Origin: Streptomyces nojiriensis
GTDB lineage: Bacteria; Actinomycetota; Actinomycetes; Streptomycetales; Streptomycetaceae
NCBI RefSeq assembly: GCF_017639205.1
Contig: NZ_CP071139.1
Location: 7,811,501 to 7,875,500 of the forward strand
Direction: 5' to 3'
Length of the DNA stretch: 64,000 bases
Made by a program: the position numbers and the translations under genes. Positions 1-7,100 of this stretch are shown one piece after another. The notes beneath the pieces are model-generated. The model was not told the DNA's origin. It did not search any database and saw only the letters and a list, made by a program, of their open reading frames with translations. Numbering within the stretch: position 1 is the first letter of the stretch; each line of letters opens with the position of its first letter.

Positions 1-308
1 CCCGGACCCGACCGGAACGGGTGGTCGGCGACAAGGGCTACTCATCCCGCAAGATCCGCTCCTACCTGCGCAAACGCGGCATCGCCTGCACCATCCCCAA
101 ACGCGTCGACCAGATCAGCGGACGGCGTCGACGCGGAGAGAGCCTGTGCCGTCTCGACCGTGAGGTCTACCGGCGCCGCAACGTCGTCGAACGCTGCTTC
201 AACCGGCTCAAGCAGAACAAGGCCCTCGCCACCCGCTACGACAAACGAGCCCGCCACTACAAAGCCCTGGTCACCCTCGCCTGCCTGCGGCTATGGCTCC
301 CCGGCTGA
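1..308 (+). pseudogene. IS5-like DDE transposase, C-terminal part (cut by window edge)
   Basis: The open frame enters from the left edge and stops at TGA 306-308. The visible ~102 residues contain a GDKGYSS block (second catalytic Asp region), then a basic stretch, then RNVVERCFNRLKQ, whose Glu is the third DDE residue, and a hydrophobic CLRLWLPG end. These are hallmarks of IS5-group transposases common in Streptomyces. The 5' part lies outside the window, so whether the element is whole cannot be judged. It ends directly against a beheaded SDR gene, so it probably inserted into that gene. Confidence 0.8.
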
Positions 309-311
309 CAT

Positions 312-593
312 TGCGGACACGCCCTAGGCCTGACCCGCTCTCTCGCCCGCGAACTGGGCCCGTACGGGGTCTGCGTCAACACGGTCATGCCCGGCGCCAT
401 CCAGGTCGAGGCCGAAAACGCCATCCCCGCCCAGCACCTCGCGCGCCCGGAGGACCAGATCAAGCGCCAGTGCGTCCCCCGCCGTGGCCGGCCCGAAGAC
501 GTCGCGGCCCTGGTGGTATTCCTCGTGGGCCCCTCCGCCTCGTTCATCACTGGCCAATCCATCCACGTCGACGGTGGCTGGCTGCTGCACTGA
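312..593 (+). pseudogene. SDR-family oxidoreductase, C-terminal fragment
   Basis: The frame reads GLTRSLARELGPYG, then VNTVMPGAI, RRGRPEDVAALVVFL, and ends ITGQSIHVDGGWLLH. This is the classical C-terminal third of a short-chain dehydrogenase/reductase (substrate loop plus the VDGG end). The Rossmann nucleotide motif and the YxxxK catalytic pair are absent, and the sequence starts right after the stop codon of the IS transposase. It is best read as a gene cut by the IS insertion. There is no plausible start codon with a ribosome site. Confidence 0.75.
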
Positions 594-623
594 GACCGTC
601 AACAAGCAAGGAGACAGACCGAA

Positions 624-1061
624 ATGATCGAACGAGTCCGCGCCGTCCTCGTCACCGCTGACGACACGATGCTGGTCATCCGTCGCACCAAGCCCGGCAT
701 CCCGGTGTACTGGGTCCTGCCCGGTGGTGGTGTCGAACCCAGCGACGAGTCCCGGGAGGCCGCCCTTCACCGGGAGATCCACGAGGAGATCGCGGGGAAG
801 GCCGACATCGTCCGGCTCCTCCACACGATGGAGTCCGACGAGGAGCGTCAGCTCTTCTACCTCGCCCGCATCGCCACCTGGTCCTTCGACGACCGCACCG
901 GTCCCGAGTTCAGCGCCGAGGGCCGCGGTGAATACGCGCTGGAGGAAATCCCGCTGACCGTCGAGGGGCTCGACGGCATCGACCTCAAGCCCGAGGAGAT
1001 CGCCCACGTCCTCCGGGGCGCCATCGGCGTCGGCGCCCTTCGGGCAGAGGCTGCGAAGTAG
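624..1061 (+). CDS. NUDIX hydrolase
   Basis: A 145-residue single-domain NUDIX protein expected to hydrolyse a nucleoside-diphosphate-linked substrate in the cytoplasm; the substrate is not deducible. The NUDIX box lies around residues 35-57: GGVEPSDE, seven residues, then REIHEE. The usual Gly after EE-x is replaced by Ala, with Gly one place later. The length is normal for the family. AAGGAG at 608-613 sits 10 nt before the ATG and supports the start. It lies between mobile-element debris and a second, unrelated-looking NUDIX gene on the other strand. Confidence 0.85.
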   Translation: MIERVRAVLVTADDTMLVIRRTKPGIPVYWVLPGGGVEPSDESREAALHREIHEEIAGKADIVRLLHTMESDEERQLFYLARIATWSFDDRTGPEFSAEGRGEYALEEIPLTVEGLDGIDLKPEEIAHVLRGAIGVGALRAEAAK

Positions 1062-1503
1062 CTGTCCGTCTTTGTGGATTGCCGTCGGGACCAACGCCGA
1101 GGTGCGTCGGCCCCGACGGCGCCACGGTGCGCGCTGCTGGTCGCTGTGAGCTGCTCGGATTGGGACGGGCGTGGTTGTTGGCTGCCTGAGGGCAGTATCC
1201 CGCACCCCGAGGACCTGGCCGTCACCGTGCAAGGGGCCTACGCCGGAGCGGCCGCACATTGAATCGCGCCACCAGGCCTCGGCATGACCGAGGTGCTGGG
1301 TGCCGGCCAGTCAGAGGTGGTGCGCTCAGGACCAATCGAGGAACCTGTGAGTGATGTGCCCGAGCACTGTATCCCTGGCCGGAGCCGCATCGCGCCGCGG
1401 TCCAGCTCGATGGTCAGCGCTGCGCTCGACCTGGTCCCGTGTCGGTCCACGGGATCAGTGGTCGAGACGGCGCAGTAGCGCACCTCAACCCGTCAGACAC
1501 GCT
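1062..1503. other. Gene-free stretch between convergent NUDIX genes
   Basis: About 440 bases separate two convergent NUDIX genes. No recognisable coding similarity, RNA gene or clean terminator hairpin was seen on either strand. It may hold decayed sequence. Confidence 0.5.
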
Positions 1504-1938
1504 CTAGTCGGACAGACGCCCCAGCAGCGCACCCTGGCCGGACTGGAGAACGTGCGCGGCCTCCAACGGGATCCAGAAGCACTCGAAGTAGGTTGGCTCC
1601 TGCTCGACGTCGTGGTCCTCCTGGCTCATCCACCGCTCCGGGGTCGGCTCGGTGAGCTCCAGGTGGAAGACGTGCCGGTGCTGGATCTCGAACCGGTACG
1701 GGCTGATGTCGTACTCGGTCTCGCCGAGCTTGCGGACGATCTTGAATTCCGACAGACTGGTCTCCTCGCGGGCCTCGCGCAGAGCGGCGGCTTCCGGCGT
1801 CTCACCGGGGCGGACGCTGCCTGCGGGCACCTGGATGCCGACCTCCTCGTAGGAGTAGTCGGTGTGGCGGAGCACCAGCAGGTGTCCGTCACGGACGACG
1901 TAGACGAGGACCTTCTCCTTCGTAACCTTCTCAGGCAA
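1504..1938 (-). CDS. NUDIX hydrolase
   Basis: A compact NUDIX hydrolase (about 144 residues from the chosen start). The core reads VLVYVVRDGHLLVLRHTD, followed by the NUDIX box GSVRPGETPEAAALREAREET, with Gly, Glu and the REAREE catalytic segment in canonical spacing. The frame stays open upstream to about 2115, but that extension is low-complexity. A TTG at 1938 is preceded by GGAGG (complement of 1947-1951) at 8 nt and gives a normal family length, so I chose it. It lies 127 bp downstream of a kinase-fold gene on the same strand and may be co-transcribed with it. The substrate is unknown. Confidence 0.8.
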   Translation of the reverse strand: MPEKVTKEKVLVYVVRDGHLLVLRHTDYSYEEVGIQVPAGSVRPGETPEAAALREAREETSLSEFKIVRKLGETEYDISPYRFEIQHRHVFHLELTEPTPERWMSQEDHDVEQEPTYFECFWIPLEAAHVLQSGQGALLGRLSD

Positions 1939-2065
1939 AGCGGCAACCTCCACTCGGTTCAGGAACTGATTCGTGGGCCAGGCCCGGTGGAGGCCGGGAC
2001 TCTCTACCCCGTGGTCGGTGACCATTTCAGCTGTCCGCGGACCGGCGCAGGCGTGCGGCTGATCT

Positions 2066-2935
2066 TCACCTGCCTGGGGTGGGCTGAAGCTCGCCCACCA
2101 AGCGCTCGGCCTCACTTCGGGCCGGCGCCAGCAGCGGATCTCCCTCGTAGGAGGAGGATCCGACGATCTTCGAGAGAAAGAAGAGTGACATCAGCTTGCC
2201 GTCCCGGCTCTCGAGGTCCGCTCGTCGCTCCTGCCGGACGCGGTCCGCGAGCGTCGGGACAGCCAGGGCGTTGCCCCACAACGTTGCGGCGTCCAAACCC
2301 CGGGGCGCCATGCCCCAGTCCTCCCAGTCGATGATGGAGAACTCCGGTCCCATCACGTTGGCCCAAGTCAGGTCAGCATGAGCCGGCGCCCATCGCTCGA
2401 TCTCTGTGTCGGCGAGGCCGGGGAAGGCCTCCGCTAGGGTCTGGGTCACCTGCTCCTGCGTGATCGTCACCGTGTCCGGGGTCGCGAGCCGCGGTGTCCG
2501 CTGTGCGGCAAGCGCGTCCAGCGAACCATTCAGTGCTTCCCACCACGCATCCGGCAGGCCCGGGTCATCGAGCACCAGGGCGCTCCTTCCGACAGACGGC
2601 GACGTCATCAACTCCAGCTCATCAGCACGCCACATGACCGGCTCGCCGCGCTCGCGCCATGCCACGCCTTGGTACCACTCGGGCATCGTGACCCCTTGCA
2701 ACACGGCTGCGGCCTCGGTCCCGTTCCAGCCCTGCGGGCCGATCCGCTCGAATCCCCGTCGCTCGATGCGCACCCAGGTACCCTGCTCCGTACGGCTGCC
2801 CAAGGAACGGCGCTTGCGGACCAGCGCATGCCGGTCCAGTCGTACGTGCAGGGCCTGTTCCACTCGCGCCAGCACGTCTTCCACTGGCTGGCGGCGCAGG
2901 TCCACCTGGGCGGCAATGGGCAGGGATCCAGTCAT
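2066..2935 (-). CDS. Aminoglycoside-phosphotransferase-fold protein
   Basis: 289 residues from an ATG with a strong GAGGAGG site just upstream. The C-terminal half shows the APH/choline-kinase catalytic signature HADLTWAN (His186, Asp188, Asn193), followed by IIDWED (Asp203, Mg-binding) and a GLDAATLW stretch. The N-terminal half is less conserved, and a clear nucleotide-positioning loop was not seen. Members of this fold phosphorylate small molecules such as aminoglycosides or macrolides, but many Streptomyces copies have no known substrate. Resistance should not be inferred from the fold alone. It is upstream of the NUDIX gene on the same strand. The reading frame stays open about 57 codons further upstream, but that segment is not protein-like. 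Confidence 0.75.
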   Translation of the reverse strand: MTGSLPIAAQVDLRRQPVEDVLARVEQALHVRLDRHALVRKRRSLGSRTEQGTWVRIERRGFERIGPQGWNGTEAAAVLQGVTMPEWYQGVAWRERGEPVMWRADELELMTSPSVGRSALVLDDPGLPDAWWEALNGSLDALAAQRTPRLATPDTVTITQEQVTQTLAEAFPGLADTEIERWAPAHADLTWANVMGPEFSIIDWEDWGMAPRGLDAATLWGNALAVPTLADRVRQERRADLESRDGKLMSLFFLSKIVGSSSYEGDPLLAPARSEAERLVGELQPTPGR

Positions 2936-3071
2936 CACGACCTCCTCGGCGAACGGGCGACCGTAGCAGGAACAGGCCCACTGGCCTTGAGGCGGCCGTA
3001 GGTCTTGGTGGTCTGGTTGACCTGCTCGGTGATCCGGTAGACATCGCCGGCGACGAGGTGACAGGGCCGCA

Positions 3072-3528
3072 AGCCGCTGGTGCGGCGACATCACCCAGAT
3101 CCCCACCGGTCAGGGCTGGCTCTACCTGGCCACCGTGATCGACATCTCCACCCGCAGGGTCCTCGGCTGGGCCACCGCCGACCACCTCGGTGCCTCCCTG
3201 GCCGTCGACGCGCTTAAAGCCGCCTGGCGTCGGTACCGCCCCCGCGAGGTGGTGATCTTCCACTCCGATCGTGGAGTCCAGTACACCAGCCGCGTCTTCG
3301 AACGCATGGGCAGCCGCCCACGACATCCGGCTCTCCGTCGGACGAACCGGCGTGTGCTGGGACAACGCCGTCGCCGAGTCGTTCTTCGGCACCCTGAAGA
3401 ACGAACTGGTCACCCGACACGCGTGGCCCACCCACGCCGCTGCCAGAACCGCGCTCTTCGAGTACATCGAAGGCTGGTACAACACCCGACGACTCCACAG
3501 CAGCCTCGGCTACCAAAGCCCCGGCTGA
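3072..3528 (+). pseudogene. IS3-family transposase (OrfB) remnant, 5'-truncated and frameshifted
   Basis: The first frame reads RWCGDITQIPTGQGWLYLA, VIDISTRRVLGW and FHSDRGVQYTS, which is the integrase-type DDE core with its first and second Asp. After about 3300 the homology continues in the next frame: HDIRLSVGRTGVCWDNAVAESFF, then LKNEL, EGWYNTRRLHSSLGYQSPG. A frameshift near 3300-3315 therefore splits the domain, and the N-terminal half and OrfA are missing. It is a dead copy. Confidence 0.85.
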
Positions 3529-3615
3529 GGTTGCTTCGGTTTGGCGGACGACACCAGCCCAGGGACGGCACCCTTCCGGGCCTCAGTGCGCGGCCACGAC
3601 GCGCCGTCGCCCCGG

Positions 3616-4140
3616 TCAGGGGTTCGCGCCGCGGGGCACGACCATGTCGGTCAGCCGGGCGGCACCCGCTTCGAGGGATGCCCAGCCTGGCACGCGCAGC
3701 ACGGCGATCGCAGATGTCGGGAACTTCGTACGGGTCTGCTGCAGCACGTAGCCGTCCGCCTCACCGGCAAGCGACAGAACCAGCTCCTGTACGCCGGGGT
3801 TGTGCCCGATCAGCATCAGCGTCCGCACCTGCGCGGGGATCTCCCGTACCACCCCGAGCAACTCCCCGGCGCTCGCCCCGTAGAGGCGGGCCTCGTAGAT
3901 CACCGGTGCGGGGGCGGCGCCGAGCTCGGCCGCGACGAGGTCCCATGTCTCGCGCGTGCGGCAGGCGGTGGAACACACGACCAAGTCGGGAACGCAGTCG
4001 GCCTCGCGCAGCCAGCGGCCGGCCGCAGGGGCGTCCCGGCGGCCGCGCGCGGCGAGTGGCCGCTCGGAGTCGGGCACGTCCGGCCAGGCGGACTTGGCGT
4101 GCCGCAGGACGACCAGGCGCCGGGAGTCGCGCGAATTCAT
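3616..4140 (-). CDS. SixA-like histidine phosphatase superfamily protein
   Basis: 174 residues. It opens with RRLVVLRHAKSAW, the histidine-phosphatase RH(G/A) motif (Arg13, catalytic His14), and later carries CSTACRTRETWD and LMLIGHNPGVQEL, the second His block. This matches the small SixA-type phosphohistidine phosphatases that act on phosphohistidine proteins in the cytoplasm. The start overlaps the stop of the upstream gene (ATGA at 4137-4140), so the two are translationally coupled. No nearby partner hints at a target. Confidence 0.8.
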   Translation of the reverse strand: MNSRDSRRLVVLRHAKSAWPDVPDSERPLAARGRRDAPAAGRWLREADCVPDLVVCSTACRTRETWDLVAAELGAAPAPVIYEARLYGASAGELLGVVREIPAQVRTLMLIGHNPGVQELVLSLAGEADGYVLQQTRTKFPTSAIAVLRVPGWASLEAGAARLTDMVVPRGANP

Positions 4141-4919
4141 GGCGTCTCCCGGTGCTGGTGGCCGACCTCGCGCACAAGGTCCAGCCCGAGGACGCGGTCG
4201 AGAAAGGCGAACGTCTCGAATTTGGCTCCGGCCGGCACATCGGCGCGCATTGCCACGCCGGCCATCATGTCCAGGACGCCGGGGACGCCGAGGTCATCGG
4301 CGAGCGCGGCATGAGCCCGTTGCAGGAAGTCGGCAGGGATCGGCCTGGACGGCTCCTGCGCCCAGTGGGCCACCTGCTGCCGCCAGTGCGTCAGCGTCCG
4401 CAGGGCCTCTGCGAGCGCGGGGCTGGTGACCGTGACCGGTGTGCGGTAGGCGTGGCCGAGCAGCAGCATCCTCACAACCAGCGGATCGGTCCCCTCCGGG
4501 ACGCCCCCGTCTGGGGGTGCCGGGCTGACCGGGCTCACGTCGATCCGGACCCCGCCGACGGCCTCCTGCACAGCGGTTCCGTACTCGACCACGTGCACAT
4601 CGGCAGCGGCGCAATGGGTCTCGGTCGCCTGGTGAACACCGACAGTGGCAGGCGGGTGGATACCGAGAGCGGCCATGGCGTGATCGAGCGCACGGGCTTG
4701 CTCTTGCGGCAGGTCCGGCGTGGTGAGGACCGTGAGGGACTCCAGGCCGTGAAGCTCCGCGGCGCGCGCCAGTAGGTCGCCGACCAGGGGCGCTCGCAGG
4801 TGCACCGCGCCGATCCCGGCGTCGGCGACCGGCAGGTGGACGCAGATGCGCAGCAGGTGGCGGCGTCCTGTGGGGATCTCCACGAAGCGGCCGGTGCGAG
4901 TGTCGGCAATACGCAGCAT
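4137..4919 (-). CDS. Cysteinyl-tRNA-synthetase-like protein lacking catalytic signatures
   Basis: The chosen ATG at 4919 gives about 260 residues beginning LRIADTRTGRFVEIP. The N-terminus resembles the CysS/MshC class I synthetase entry (LRLYDTRTG...), and later blocks follow that fold loosely. However, the HIGH-like position reads AVHLRAPLVGDLL and no KMSKS loop is visible, so it is probably not an active cysteine-activating enzyme. An in-frame TTG at 4970 is an alternative start, but neither has a strong ribosome site. It is coupled by a 4-nt overlap to the SixA-like phosphatase. Its role is unknown. Confidence 0.55.
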   Translation of the reverse strand: MLRIADTRTGRFVEIPTGRRHLLRICVHLPVADAGIGAVHLRAPLVGDLLARAAELHGLESLTVLTTPDLPQEQARALDHAMAALGIHPPATVGVHQATETHCAAADVHVVEYGTAVQEAVGGVRIDVSPVSPAPPDGGVPEGTDPLVVRMLLLGHAYRTPVTVTSPALAEALRTLTHWRQQVAHWAQEPSRPIPADFLQRAHAALADDLGVPGVLDMMAGVAMRADVPAGAKFETFAFLDRVLGLDLVREVGHQHRETP

Positions 4920-5589
4920 GATGCGGAGGCTAGTCGTGGAACCCTCCGGTACCGGGGAGGACGTGACCAAGACGCCGACGTTGTGGCGTGCCGCGCGTCG
5001 CGCGAACTCGTGGCTCCGCCGCGATCAGCATGGCCGACAAGCCCCTCGGGCAACGCGTCAGGACGGCGGAGACAGGAGCGTCCCCTGCCGACGATGAATG
5101 GCGAGGCGCCGGCCGCGCGAGGCGACCACGGCGCCTGGTCGGCAGCACTGTTCACAGCCCGGCCTGAAATGCTCGAACTGCCCCATGGTCGTAGTATTGG
5201 GTTCGGGTCGAACACTCTCACGTGCGACGACCCGAAAGGGCGGCCTCGGCGGTGTGAATGCGCCGGGGCCGTTGTGGCGACCGCCGCGGCCATGAGCGCC
5301 TCAGCCCATCACGGGACAACGGTATGCCGTACCGGCCAGGCGCCAACGGCGAACGGCAAATGCGCGTTCGTGCGAGCAATGCGCGCAGGCGGCGCCAAAC
5401 CATGGAGGACCTTCGCCCCATCACGGTGGCCATATGACGTTGGAGATCACCTACGGCATCGCCGTGCCCTATCCCTATCCTTGAGAGCGGTCAACAGCGT
5501 TGATACGGGTGCTCAGATGGGCTGCCGATCACACTCCCGGCAGGTGATACCTGCAGGTCAGCGGGGGTGTGGTCGTCCGATGTGCCGTT
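4920..5589. other. Gene-free stretch upstream of the tRNA-Gly remnant
   Basis: About 670 bases without a convincing gene on either strand. It contains divergent-looking sequence next to the SixA/CysS-like pair, presumably including their promoter. No terminator or RNA gene was recognised until the tRNA-like sequence at 5590. Confidence 0.5.
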
Positions 5590-5635
5590 GATTCCCAAGC
5601 CTATGGCGCGGGTTCGATTCCCGTCATTCGCTCCA
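5590..5635 (+). repeat. 3' half of tRNA-Gly (GCC type): probable att scar
   Basis: The stretch reads through a TTCCCAAGC anticodon loop (5592-5600), a T arm GCGGGTTCGATTCCCGTC (5609-5626), an acceptor strand and CTCCA (5631-5635). This fits the 3' half of the standard Streptomyces tRNA-Gly(GCC). The upstream half (5562-5589) starts GCGGG but cannot form proper D and anticodon stems, so this is not an intact tRNA. Site-specific elements usually regenerate a tRNA 3' end like this, so I infer an attL/attR remnant. Confidence 0.6.
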
Positions 5636-5640
5636 CGCGA

Positions 5641-5668
5641 AAGCCCCAGGTCATGGACCCGGGGCTTT
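5641..5668 (+). terminator. Rho-independent-type hairpin after tRNA remnant
   Basis: AAAGCCCC and GGGGCTTT arms around a short loop containing AGGTCATGGACCC form a strong hairpin ending in TTTGTTGTTG. The same arrangement normally follows tRNA-Gly, so it was probably duplicated together with the tRNA 3' end. Confidence 0.7.
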
Positions 5669-5856
5669 GTTGTTGCCCGAAGAGTGCCGGGCTCCCCGGG
5701 GAAATCTCCGGGGAGCTTCAGCTGCGTCGGGGCCTACTCCATACCGGTCCGCTGACGGGGACGGCGCCCAGGGAGACGACCCCCTTGGCGAGCTTCACCG
5801 CGGGTAGGGCGGCCAGCAGGGCCTCCGGGCTGTTTGCGGCGAGATTCGGCTGCGGG

Positions 5857-6000
5857 ACGAAGCAGCACAGCCAGAACGATCACCGCGATCCGTCCGGGCG
5901 GAAGGATCCGGCACCTGGACCGTATCGCCTTCAGATGGCGTCGCAGCAGGTCGGCGAGGTGGTTGACGGTCCGCGTGGACAGCGGCAGAGGGCACTGGTA
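5857..6000 (-). pseudogene. Transposase N-terminal fragment (IS5-like group)
   Basis: The minus strand encodes YQCPLPLSTRTVNHLADLL, RRHLKAIRSR, RILPPGRIAVIVLAVL. This is the N-terminal helix-turn-helix region of a transposase type frequent in Streptomyces. Similarity stops abruptly near 5857, where unrelated sequence follows, and no DDE core is present, so it is a short scrap. It may belong to the same decayed element as the frameshifted hypothetical gene upstream. Confidence 0.6.
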
Positions 6001-6121
6001 GACAAGCGAGCACGTGCCCTCGGCGCGTTTCTTGGTTTTCGTCACACAAATCCAACGGCCGCCGGGGGGGGCACCCCGGTTACGCCCGCGCCTCCCAACT
6101 CGGGGCGTCGGGCATGCCCGG

Positions 6122-6575
6122 TCACAGGCAGGTGGTGAACCGGCCGTCGGGCAGCTTCCGCAGCCAGCCGCGATCAACGAGTCTGACCAGCCTCCCCCCG
6201 CAGCAGTTCAAGCTTGGCCCGCACGCTGACGTCCACTCCCGGCATCTCGCCGACCTGCCGAGCCATGACCGGCCCCGCGGCCTGCCGCCCCGCGGCAAGG
6301 ACGCGTTGATAGTCCGGCGGGCGCATGGTCTCCTCCACATCCGGCGTACGGTGCGGGATCAGCATCACCGCCCGGCCGCCCACCTGCCCGGGCGGCAGCG
6401 CGGCCGAGGCACGTTCGTCGGCGAGCTGGTCGCTCACACGCTCAAGGACACGTTCGGCGAGGGCGAGTTCGTCCCGCTCTGCCCGCACCTCCGCCAGCTG
6501 CTTAACCAGCTGTTCTTCAAGTTCGTCCAGTTCCGCGCGCCGCGCGGTGATCCGTTCCAGCAGCTCGGGATCCAT
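6122..6575 (-). pseudogene. Conserved Streptomyces hypothetical (coiled-coil), frameshifted
   Basis: The first frame (6575 downward) starts MDPELLERITARRAELDELEEQL and runs as a charged coiled coil to about residue 45. It then reads GRAVMLIPHR and PPDYQRVLAAGRQAAGPVMARQVGE, which looks like a small winged-helix segment. The expected C-terminus (RLVRLVDRGWLRKLPDGRFTT) is found in another frame down to 6122, so a frameshift lies near 6190. Proteins of this layout often sit next to transposases in Streptomyces; the function is unknown. Confidence 0.65.
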
Positions 6576-7100
6576 GCACCGGATCGTAGAAGGCCGACCG
6601 ACTCGAGCGAGCAGAATCCAGGGAGCCGTCCGGCCCTGCCAGACGATTTACTCCTCAGACAGCCGTCCACGACCAGCGCGAGCACCCCAACAGTTGAACA
6701 CACCAGGTCCTTTGACCTGCGACTTCAGGTTGGCGGAAGCTCAGTCCGCTCGGCAGGACCACCCATGTCGTCAGATGCGCAGCGCAGACAGCCCAGCGGG
6801 GCGGCGCCGCTGCGGAGATGACCGTCGAGTCGCTCGTTTGAATGCTCATGCCACACATCGTCACGCGCCACCAAACAGACTTCATCACCCTGCGCGACGG
6901 ACTCAGACGGCCCTGTGGAGCGAGAGCGGGACGGTGGCCTCCCCCGAGTGGGGGAGGCCAGAACTGGTCGACAGTCACGGCGCGACCACCTGGCCAGAGC
7001 ACGCCGCGACCGCACCCGCTTCTGGCCGCCCGGTGGCGGCCGTGGCGGGGTGCGGCCATGGTCCAGCGGTCGCTCCCGAAGGGCAAGGGCAGGGCACCCG
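6576..7100. other. Gene-free stretch downstream of the DyP gene
   Basis: About 525 bases with no supported gene. It contains one strong perfect hairpin (6935-6960, listed separately) and otherwise nothing recognisable. Confidence 0.5.
6935..6960. terminator. Perfect 11-bp hairpin, probable terminator
   Basis: TGGCCTCCCCC (6935-6945), loop GAGT, GGGGGAGGCCA (6950-6960). The hairpin is perfectly paired, without a T tract, as is common in high-GC genomes. It lies about 140 bp beyond the peroxidase stop codon and could terminate that transcript. Confidence 0.6.

Noticed and set aside
1351..2334. 327-codon plus-strand frame opposite the NUDIX/APH genes
   Set aside because: Antisense to a minus-strand NUDIX gene with a complete catalytic box; its own translation shows no domain and changes composition along its length.
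2066..2935. Antibiotic-resistance aminoglycoside phosphotransferase
   Set aside because: Only the fold and the HxDxxxxN and IIDWE catalytic motifs are visible; the N-lobe and specificity regions do not match a resistance enzyme that I can recognise, so only the fold is called.
3135..4775. 546-codon plus-strand frame running from the IS3 remnant across the SixA/CysS-like genes
   Set aside because: Only its first ~55 codons are transposase; the remainder is antisense to the two well-supported minus-strand genes and is not protein-like.
5562..5635. Complete tRNA gene
   Set aside because: The 74-nt length and the 3' half fit tRNA-Gly, but the 5' half cannot form D and anticodon stems and one acceptor pair is mismatched. 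Kept only as a 3'-half remnant.
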